NCBI RefSeq assembly: GCF_000025845.1
Contig: NC_014014.1
Coordinates: 865,748 to 908,929 of the forward strand
DNA length: 43,182 nucleotides
DNA from: Mycoplasma crocodyli MP145
GTDB taxonomy: Bacteria; Bacillota_I; Bacilli_A; Mycoplasmatales; Metamycoplasmataceae
Reading direction: 5' to 3'
This document shows, piece by piece, positions 29,241-38,095 of the stretch. The position numbers and the translations under genes are program-made. A model generated the notes under the pieces. That model searched no databases and was not told where the DNA came from. It saw nothing but the letters and a program-made list of their open reading frames with translations. Numbering within the stretch: position 1 is the stretch's first letter; each line of letters begins with the position of its first letter.

Positions 29241-30173
29241 TTAGTTGTTCAATAAAAAAACGTCTTTAATTATTGTTTCAAGATAACCATCATTTGACAT
29301 ATTATAATTCATTAAGGTTATGTATTTGAATGCTTTTTCTAATTGATTTTTTGAATTATTATCTCAGCATAAGCCATCGGTAATCAGTAAAAATTTTATA
29401 CCTCTTAAATTTAATTCATTATTTCTGTTGATATAACTATCTATAATTTCCTCTGGTTTTGAACCGCCAGCAAAAAAGTAATTAACCTCAATATTAAGTG
29501 CTTTTCTATTTTTGATTAAGATAAAATCTGCTTTTCTATTTCGAAAATCATCATTAATTGGAATGCCGAAATTTGCTAATTCTCCAAGTTTCTTTTGTTG
29601 AAGTAAAGTTATATCATATTTCTTACAAATCTCAGCAATTAATGGTTGGCAAATATCTTCAAAAGCTCTACCACTTCTATTTTTTCTTCCATTAGAATCA
29701 AGACCAACTAATACACCGGATACATAATCTTTTATACTTTTCTCAAGTAAATTTGTAAATAAATTCTCTAAACCCATATCTTTAAAGAGAGCATAATAAA
29801 GCTCTTTTTCATCGCTTGACAAAAATGAATTTGACTTATATTCAATAAATGAATATTTATAGTAAAAACTTTTTGCTAAATTTAATATTTTCAACTTTGA
29901 TTTACCTTTTTCAAGAACTTTTCTTTCATTTCTGCTTAATGCAAACAGTAGTGGAAAAGTAGCAATAACACTTGGAACTTTTGTTAATAATTCTATAAAA
30001 CGCTCCTTAAAGTTTTTCACTCTAATCAAAGAATTTAATGCATTTAATTCAACATCGTATTTTTCTATTTCAATTAAATTATTTCAGTCTACAAAAAAAT
30101 TGAAACTTCTATTAGTTTCTAATAATGTATTAACAAATTTATCAATAAGTTTGTTTTTATGATTTTCGCTCAT
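29241..30173 (-). CDS. DpnII/MboI-like type II restriction endonuclease (GATC)
   Basis: A 310-residue protein that resembles R.DpnII: WNNLIEIEKYDVELNALNSLI near the N-terminus, VLVGLDSNGRKNRSGRAFEDI (DpnII has a similar GxDxNGRKNRTG block), and the nuclease core FRNRKADFILIKNRKALNIEVNYFFAGGSKP, which holds an acidic-x(n)-E-x-N pattern. It should cut unmethylated GATC. UGA Trp codons are present, including one near the N-terminus (about 30088) and one at 29363. It follows the methylase gene 95 bases upstream on the same strand, so both probably form one unit. The weak Shine-Dalgarno before ATG 30173 could delay its expression relative to the methylase. Confidence 0.88.
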
Positions 30174-30268
30174 ATATTTTCTTCCAATCATCTTTTATTT
30201 ATTTGGTTGTATTAATAATTATTTCAATTCAATATTACTACAATCTAATATTTAATATGGTTTTTGAA

Positions 30269-31096
30269 TTATTGGTATTCATAATTCGTAATTATAACTT
30301 CTTCACCAACTCTATTTTTTGCATCACTATTAATCATCCTTTTTACTGAAACAGTTTTTATATTAAAATCTTTATAAAGAAAATTTATTAATTCTGTATT
30401 ATGGTTTGTTAACATAACATAACATCCTCTTTTATCAAGTTCTTTAAATAAGTTAGCCAATCTAATATGATCGTTTAATGTAAAACCTTCTTTTGAATAT
30501 TCATGAAAACTTGTCTCGGTTAGAGGTACATAAGGGCTATCCAAAAAAATAAAATCTCCTTTTTTAGCATTATTTACACTTTTTTCAAAATCTACACTTA
30601 GTATTTCAACGTTTTTTAAATACTTGCTAATTGCTAAAATATTTTCTTTCGAGAAGGAACTTCCTCTCTGTTTGTTGTTGAACGGAACATTAAAAAGACC
30701 TTTTGAATTTACTCTATAAAGGCCATTGAAACATTTTTTATTTAGAAAAATAAATAACGCTGATTGCTCAACATCAAACTCTTGATTAATAATTTTTTTA
30801 TTAAATTTATTTCTTAAATTATTGTATTTTTCTTTATCAATATTAGAGGAATCGAATTTGCTTAATAAATTTATAAGTTCATCTGGATTGTTTTTTATGA
30901 TTTTGTAAGTGTTTATTAATACATTATTTATATCGTTAATGAATGCTTTTTTTGGTTTAAGAAAAAGTAATAAAGCACCGCCACCTACAAACGGTTCATA
31001 ATAATCATTATAGAATTTAGGTAGTGAATTACTAATTACATTTAATAATTGTCTTTTACCACCTACTCATTTTACAAAGGGTGTTAAACGTTCCAT
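30269..31096 (-). CDS. dam: Dam-like DNA adenine methyltransferase (GATC)
   Basis: A 275-residue alpha-class N6-adenine methylase. It has PFVKWVGGKRQLL with the SAM-binding FVGGGALLLFLKP, then NKKCFNGLYRVNSKGLFNVPFN, and a catalytic motif IV. The catalytic motif is Asp-Ser-Pro-Tyr (DSPYVPLTETSFHEYSKEGF) and not the usual DPPY of Dam and M.DpnII. The remainder of the target-recognition region fits M.DpnII. Read as a methylase that protects GATC from the nuclease downstream. Good Shine-Dalgarno (AAGGAG) before ATG 31096. TATAAT about 35 bases upstream. Confidence 0.92.
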
Positions 31097-31264
31097 TTTA
31101 TCTCCTTATAGTTTGTAATTTTAATTATAATTAATGTTAATAAATATTATTAAAATATTTAAAAATCTATTATTTTCTTATTTTTTAACTCTCGTTTGTT
31201 AATAAATATCAAATAATTTAATTAACTAAAATTAAATACAATATAAAACGTTGACTTGTTTAAA

Positions 31265-31303
31265 AAACCATATTTACCTATAAATAAGGTGAATATGGTT
31301 TTA
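31265..31303. repeat. Hairpin R2, right flank of the DpnII-like module
   Basis: CCATATTTACCT pairs fully with AGGTGAATATGG around ATAAATA, followed on the minus strand by GGTTTTTTA. It shares the loop, the AGGTGAA and CC/GG ends with R1 (29178-29215). It follows the stop of the transglutaminase-like gene and is a good terminator for it. Confidence 0.75.
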
Positions 31304-31309
31304 TTAATT

Positions 31310-34270
31310 TTATTTATATGCAAAGTATGTATTTGATTTTCAATACAATTCTTCTTTTGTGTCTTTATTTACTAATTTATATACTACTTGATAATATCCA
31401 TAATCGTCGTCATCTAATGTTGTTTTATTATAAGTAATATTTAAATCAGAACCAGATTTTATAACTTTATTGTTATGTACAAGTTTTCAAGAAAAGTCAA
31501 ATTTAGAAGAATTAAAATTTTCTGTTGTAATTTTAAAATCAATTTTTTTGCTATCTTGACCAGGTGCAATATTAGATAATACAGAAAAATCGGTTGATGA
31601 AAGTGGCATTAAATCATTGTTACTTGTTTCATCTAAAAATTTTATAGTCAATGTAGAACTTTTAACTTGACTTGTTTTATTAAACGAATCTGAAACAACA
31701 ACAAAAACTTTCATATTATCTTTAAGTTTTACTGCTTGAATAACGAAATTTGCATCTGCTATTTTAAAAGTTTCTGTTGGTATACCGTCAACATATCATG
31801 TATAAGTAAGGTTTTGAGAGTTAGTGATATTGTCTCCAAAAAACGATGATGCTCCTATGTGGAATACTTGATTATATTTTCTTTGTTCCTTTGTTAAGTA
31901 TTTTACTGGATTCAAATCGCTGTGAATAAATGGTTTTGTAGATAATTCTTTTTTAAATGGTTTGTTAAATAGAAGTTCGAATTTTGCAATCGTTTCTTTT
32001 AGTTCATCTACTTTTGTAATCCAATCAAAAGTTGTGTTATTTATATTCTCTGAATAAATTTTTTTGAAACTTTGTATTTTAGTAGATAACTCCTCTTTTT
32101 CAGTCTTTGTTATAGTGAATTTATCACTTCCTTCTTGTAAGAATGAATTTAATAATCTCAATTTAGAAAGTGTATCTATAAAAGTTCTTGCGTTTTGAAC
32201 TATAGCTTTTACATTTATAGATTGTGCTAAAACAGTTTTATTTAAATCTATTTTTTTAATGTTTTTATCTTGTGCAGTTCCATCATTTTTATTTCCGCTA
32301 AATAATATTCCATCGCTAGATAAATACATAGGGTGGTGTGAAGATTGGAACGGACTTGATTGATCATAAAATTCTACAAACGTTTTTGTTGTTAGATCAT
32401 ATGCTATAGGATTTGATTTTGATCCATTTTCAATTTTCCCAAAAATTAAAAAGTTCTTTCATTTGAGCATACTTATGTTACTTAATTCGTAGTTTAATTC
32501 AGTAACTTTTGAATTAAATTCAGTAACTAATGAAGGTTCTCCATTAATATCGCTCAACTTATAAAGCATACTTGTTTTAGGTTGAGTTTCTGATTTTAAA
32601 TTATATCCATAAAAATATCACGAACGATCTTCTTCATTGTAAAACATAGTGCTGCTTGTTGAAAACATTCTTGAAAAATAACTTGTATTTTTTGTTTCTG
32701 CTTTTATATAGTTAGCTGCACCAGAATGATTTCAAAGTACTGGTTTTCAATTTCTTAGAGCTCCATGGCCATATATAGTTTCCCCGGTTTCGACATTAGT
32801 TGTTTTAAATTCATCATCCGTATTTAAGAATGAACCTACATAACTATAATTATTAATAGAACTATTTAAAGACAACTTTAACTTGTTGCTAAGCGGTTTT
32901 AAGAAGGTAGGATCGGCATTATATCATTTACCATCTAAAAGAACCTTTGTTCATGCATGAAAATCACTAACAACAGGTACTGAAGGAATATTTGCAGCAG
33001 ATAAAAGTAACTGATATCTCTCTGATCAATCTCCACAAATTCCTATATCATTTTGCATTCTATTATCATAAATTCCTCTATACTTTTCAGAATATTCCGT
33101 AGTGTCAGAAACATATCTCATTAGTTCATAGGCTTTTTCGGTATCACTCATACTAGGGCTTAATCTATCTAAGCCTTTTGTTATGAAATCATAAATTGAA
33201 TGTCTTGTGTAATTTTTTAATATGTTTATATTAGATTTTAACCTAAGAACATATTTTTTATTAATCTCATCATAAAATAAATTTGGACATATTTTATTAT
33301 CAGAAGATGAGTTGTATAAATAGGTATAATCAATGTAATGATTTGTATAAAAATCAATAATTGTTTTGGCTATATCTTCATCAGAAATTTTAAATTCTAT
33401 ATTAACATCAACTTCATTTCCTCTTTTGATTAATTCAATAATTAATCCAAGAAATTCCTCTTTGTTGTTAATTATATAACTAGTATGGTGAGGTTTTTTA
33501 GGTTCAAAACTATATATAAAATTCTTTTCATTCATAACATTTTCAAGTAAATGTTTTTCAGTTTCGTTTAGTTCATCAGGACTTGTTGGAGGTTTTTGAT
33601 CGTCAATTTTTGGTTTTTCGAAACCATCTATTTCTTTTGTTATAATACTGAAAATTTTGTTATTTATATTTAATACGACCTTTGCTTGAATAGCTATTGT
33701 TGTTTGAAAATAACTTAGAATTTTTGGTTCTGTAATTGAATAAATTTCATTGTTATAATTACCGAATTGAAGATTAGATATGTCAGCATTTTCAGCACGA
33801 ACTAAGGACTTATTTAAATAATCAACAGTCACTTTTAAAGCTTCTTCATTGGTCTGATCTTGAAGTTGTTCTAGAGGTTCGGAAGTTGAACTAGTGGGAA
33901 TGTTTGTTTGCTTAAAGCCATCGATTTTTATACTGAATTTTTTGTTAATTAAATTATCCGCTTTACTTCATAACTTACCTGAAATTGATACACTTCTATT
34001 TTTAGCATCAATTAAAATAACCTTTAATTCTGTTATTTTAAAATTATTATGATCTAAGTTTTTTATTAAAATGTTATCCAACTCAATATCTTTTACAAGA
34101 GTTTCGTTTTTGTTTTTATAGTCAAATTCTAACTTCTCATATTGAACATTAATACTATCTAAAACATTACTGTTTTTGTCATTAGTACAAGAACTAATAA
34201 ATATCAGAGGTGAAAACATGCTTAATATTGAAGATGTTTTTATATATTTTTTAAAAGTTGTTTTTTTCAT
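31310..34270 (-). CDS. Transglutaminase-like lipoprotein
   Basis: A 986-residue lipoprotein. The signal MKKTTFKKYIKTSSILSMF ends FISSC, with the lipid Cys at about 28. The middle carries a transglutaminase/cysteine-protease core: NDIGICGDWSERYQLLLSAANIPS (Cys), FHAWTKVLLDGKWYNADPT (His and Asp), a complete Cys-His-Asp set. The C-terminal half has Ig/beta-type and coiled segments. Many UGA Trp codons. TAAAAT stands six bases before the ATG, so it is probably leaderless. Other mycoplasmas carry similar surface proteins, with transglutaminase or peptidase activity inferred but rarely tested. The stop is followed by hairpin R2. Confidence 0.82.
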
Positions 34271-34276
34271 ATTTTG

Positions 34277-34282
34277 ATTTTA
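34277..34282 (-). promoter_or_regulatory. -10 box of the transglutaminase-like gene, leaderless
   Basis: TAAAAT, CAAAAT, then ATG at 34270. One base from consensus. No Shine-Dalgarno. Confidence 0.5.
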
Positions 34283-34332
34283 ACAAATTTTTTGAATTTA
34301 AAAAAGTTTCTCAATGAGAAACTTTTAAAATT

Positions 34333-36225
34333 TTATGCTTTGAATTTTTTTGAATATTTAGTTCTTCATCAAGCACTTTTCTTTAAATAGTGAATTCCGA
34401 TAGTTTGACCTATAGTTCACAATCCAGTAATTATTCAATACACTTGAACACCAGCTGTAAACATTAAAGTAATAACTAAGAAAACTATCATAACTATTCT
34501 TTGTGTTTTTTCTGATTTTTTTAGTGCTTCATTTTCAGCTATAGATATACGTTCTTTTAAACGTCTTCTATTTAATAATCTAGGAAGTATTTGAGATACT
34601 AATTGAACTCCAACAGCAATCACTATAATTCCAAGATATTGCCATTGACCAGCAAATAAACTTGAATATGAGGTAGATGAGAAGTTAAGACCTAATCAAA
34701 TAGTTGACTTAATTTCTGGCATACATTGAATAACACGTCACATCGCAAAGAATATTGGCATAGAAACAATTACACTAAGAAACTGATCAAGTGGATTAAT
34801 ATTATTTTTTTTGTATAGCTTTTGAAGTTCTTGTTGTTTTCTAGCCTTCATCATTTTGTTGTTACCAAAATCTTTATATTTTGCCTCTATTTGAGCTTTT
34901 TTACCACGTAGGTCTTCTTGTATAGATTGCCCAACAATACTTTTGAATGTGATTAAAAGTGAAAAAGCTTTAATTATTACAACTACTATAATAATAACAA
35001 AGATAGTACTTCAACCAGATAAGTCTGGTAATGATTGTCTAAGAGCTTGTGAAACATATGAAATCGGATAAACAATTAATCCATAGAAAGGTCCAAGACC
35101 TCATGATTCAGATCATGTTGTAATTGGTTTTTGTGCAGCATTAGAATATGGCATTGCAGCACCAGGCACATGTGAGTGTCTAATATCTATATCATATTTA
35201 TTAGATGCATCATAACCTAAGGTTAGTGTTTTAGCAAAACCAAGTTCATTTAATTGTGCTGATAATAATTTGTGGTAAGTTAAAATTCCTTCTTTTTGGA
35301 CATATGTTAACCTTACTTCCTGATTGTTTTTAAATTTATCAATTATATTTTCTTTAATAAAAGTACTTGGATCTTTATTATCAAACAAGTCTTTTCATTT
35401 TTGATCGGTGAAGGTTAAGTTATAAAATATTTGAAGAATATCCCTTGAGAAAAGAGCTTTTGATTTGTAATAAATTACATAATCTTTTTTCCCTTTTTCT
35501 TTAGCTTCAAGTTCATTTTTTAAATTAGCTATGTCATACGCTTTAAAATCATTATCTATTTTACTAATTCCTGAAACTCATGTTATTTTATTAGTATCAT
35601 TTTTATCTGATTTTAAAGGTGATGCAGCATCTTTTTGTGTTTCAACATCTACTGCATTTGCAAATGTATAGATGTTTGTGAAAGTTGTAATAGGTTGATA
35701 TTCCTTTGTGTTACTTACATCAAATAAAAATCTTCCCTTGTCTTTATATATTTCAGAACCAGTTAATTCTTTTCCATCTTTTTTGATTCTGATAGCAGAG
35801 TTAAATGAGTTGTAAGCTCCATATTCACCCTTGTTGTTTTTTGTTTGTTCTCTTAACAAGTTCAAAATGTCCTTGTTTTTAATAAGAATATTTTCTTCAC
35901 TTATTGCGGTTATTGTAGGTAGTTTAATTACTTCGGCATCTTTCGAATTGTCTTTTTTGATTAGTTCTTTTTCTTCTACTAAAAAAGATTTTACTTTCGG
36001 TGCAATATCTTCTTTATTACGATAAAGTTCTAATCCTGCTCCTGTTTCTCCAGATGTTTTTATTGCTATTGACTGAACACAACCAGTAATAGTAAGACCA
36101 AAAACAAGTACATATAAACTTATTTTTAATCAATACCATACTTTTTTAAGTAGAGATTTTTTCTTTTCTACCGGGTCCTTGTCATTAGTGAAATAATCAA
36201 ATTTATTTGATCTTTTTTGATTCAT
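34333..36225 (-). CDS. yidC: YidC/Oxa1 membrane protein insertase
   Basis: A 630-residue insertase. A cytoplasmic N-terminus (to about 30) leads to VLVFGLTITGC, a lipobox-like signal with a Cys as in YidC/SpoIIIJ lipoproteins, and then a long outside domain to about residue 350. The insertase core follows: GPFYGLIVYPISYVSQALRQ, FVIIIVVVIIKAFSLLITFKS, AKYKDFGNNKMMKARKQQELQKLYKKNNINPLDQFLSVIVSMPIFFAMWRVI, and the last TM segments with a basic tail. Several UGA Trp codons. The outside domain is larger than in B. subtilis, as is common for this group of mycoplasmas. The gene overlaps rnpA by 23 bases in the universal order rpmH-rnpA-yidC. Confidence 0.93.
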
Positions 36226-36541
36226 TTTTAAATTTCTCTAACATTTTTTGTATTGATTGTTTTTTGATTGCATATTCCGCTTTCAAAAAATCTTTTCTGA
36301 TTATAAAAACAAAGTGGAACTTAAATTCATAAATGTTTAACTCATGAAGTATAGCTCTTAATTGTCTTTTATAATAATTTCGTCATACTGCATTAGCAAA
36401 CTTTTTAGGAATGGTTATTCCAACTTTTAGCGATTCTGAACGTTCAAAATACGAAACTAAATAATTGTTTGAAAACTGCTTATTTTTTTGAATAAGATCG
36501 TTAAACTCTCAGTTTTTTTGTAGACGATATTGTTTTTTCAT
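36203..36541 (-). CDS. rnpA: Ribonuclease P protein component
   Basis: A 112-residue basic protein that helps RNase P RNA process tRNA 5' ends. It has YRLQKNWEFNDLIQKNKQF, then KVGITIPKKFANAVWRNYYKRQLRAIL, where the usual RNxxKR motif is seen as RNYYKRQLR, and a basic C-terminus. UGA Trp at two places, one of them just before RNYYKR. It overlaps rpmH by one base (TAATG) and yidC by 23 bases. Confidence 0.94.
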
Positions 36542-36687
36542 TATTTATCTGATACAGTTAATTGTTTTCTACCCTTAGCTCTTCTAGCAGCTAATACTTT
36601 TCTACCGTTTGCAGTAAGCATTCTTGCTCTGAAACCATGTACTTTAGCATGTTTACGCTTGTTAGGTTGGAATGTTCTTTTACTCAT
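36541..36687 (-). CDS. rpmH: 50S ribosomal protein bL34
   Basis: A 48-residue ribosomal protein: [45 protein letters not shown]. This is the complete, strongly conserved bL34. An AAGGAGG Shine-Dalgarno lies 5 bases before the ATG. First gene of rpmH-rnpA-yidC. In many bacteria dnaA and the origin lie next to rpmH. Here serS is divergent instead and no dnaA or DnaA-box cluster is seen. Confidence 0.97.
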   Translation of the reverse strand: MSKRTFQPNKRKHAKVHGFRARMLTANGRKVLAARRAKGRKQLTVSDK

Positions 36688-36720
36688 TTTTGCCTCCTTG
36701 AATTGAATAAGTGCTTTTTA

Positions 36721-36726
36721 ATTATA
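36721..36726 (-). promoter_or_regulatory. -10 box of rpmH-rnpA-yidC
   Basis: TATAAT on the minus strand, with about 27 bases of leader carrying AAGGAGG. Confidence 0.55.
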
Positions 36727-36796
36727 CAAAAAAAATAATTTTTGATTAATATTATTTTAATTATAAAAATACTTTATATTAAATATTTTAATGTAT

Positions 36797-36802
36797 TATA
36801 AT
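36797..36802 (+). promoter_or_regulatory. -10 box of serS
   Basis: TATAAT, giving a leader of about 16 bases that contains TTGGAGGAAC before the ATG. The leader is too short for a T-box. Confidence 0.6.
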
Positions 36803-36824
36803 TTTAAGGAAAATTGGAGGAACA

Positions 36825-38093
36825 ATGTTAAACATAAAATTTATATTAGAAAATGATAAATTAGTCAAAAAAGCAATGAAAAATAGATCGTTTGATTTAA
36901 CCATTATTGATAGAGTTATCGAATTAGGAAAACAACGTGGTTCAGCAATGACTGCAGCACAACAAATGTCTGCACAATTAGGGATTTTATCAAAAGAATT
37001 TGGAATAAATAAAAATGATAAAACTGCTATAGACAAGCTTAAAAAAGAAATTAAGAAAGTAAAAGATGAGCAAGCAGTTTTACTAAAAAAAGCAGATGAA
37101 ATTAATAATGAAATTAATAATTTATTAGCTTATATTCCTAATTTACCACTAGAAGATGTTCCAGTTGGTAAAGATGAAATTATGAACCAAGTAATTAGAA
37201 ATCACGATAAGTTAGGTCGTGGTTTAATCACAGGAATTAAACCACACTATGAGGTAGGTAAAAACCTTGATCTTTTTGACTTGGAAAGAGCTGTTAAAAT
37301 GTCTGGTTCTCGTTTTGTTTTATATAAAGATAAAGGGGCTAAACTAGTTAGAGCGCTTATGAATTTTATGCTTGATTTACATTCTTCTAAGGGGTATATT
37401 GAATGCTTACCACCTGTTATAGTTAAAGATAAAATGCTATATGGAACAGGACAATTGCCAAAATTTAAAGAAGATTTATTCACTCTTGAAGGTGGCGAAA
37501 TGTATTTAATTCCAACTGCCGAAGTTCCGTTAACAAATATTTACAATGATGAAATCGTTGATTTAACTTCTCCGATTTTATTCACTGCATTTACAGAATG
37601 CTTCAGATCCGAAGCCGGAAGTTCAGGTAGAGACACACGTGGTATAATAAGAAATCACCAATTTAAAAAAGTTGAATTGGTAAAAATAACTAGTGAAAAA
37701 GACTCAATTAAAGAATTTGAAAAAATGTTAGAAGATGCTAAAGATGTACTCGTAAAACTTGAAATTCCATTTAGAGAAGTTCTTTTGTGTACTGGTGATT
37801 TAGGTTTTTCTTCAAGAAAAACAATTGACCTTGAATTATGATTACCAAGCGAAATGAAATTCAGAGAAGTTTCTAGTGTTAGCTACATGGGAGACTTCCA
37901 AGCAAGAAGAGGAATGATTAGATATAGAGATGAAAATAATCAAACTCAATATGCGCATACAATGAATGGATCGGGTTTAGCTATCGATAGAATTGTTGCA
38001 GCAATTTTAGAAAATTACCAAAATAAAGACGGAAGTATAGCAGTTCCAACAGTACTTGTTCCATATATGAATGGCTTGAAAGTAATTAATTAA
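36825..38093 (+). CDS. serS: Seryl-tRNA synthetase
   Basis: A 422-residue class II synthetase. The N-terminal coiled-coil arm (residues 30-105, [27 protein letters not shown]) is typical, followed by motif 1 near [32 protein letters not shown], motif 2 ([28 protein letters not shown]), and motif 3 ([20 protein letters not shown]). UGA at about 37839-37841 gives the Trp in ELWLPSE. ATG 36825 with an ideal Shine-Dalgarno. The downstream fusion gene begins two bases after its stop codon. Confidence 0.96.
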
Positions 38094-38095
38094 AT

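Noticed and set aside
36688-36824. Replication origin next to rpmH
   Set aside because: There is no dnaA gene and no cluster of DnaA boxes. The gap holds only two divergent promoters.
36700-36824. T-box riboswitch before serS
   Set aside because: The predicted leader is only about 16 bases after the -10 box, too short for a T-box.
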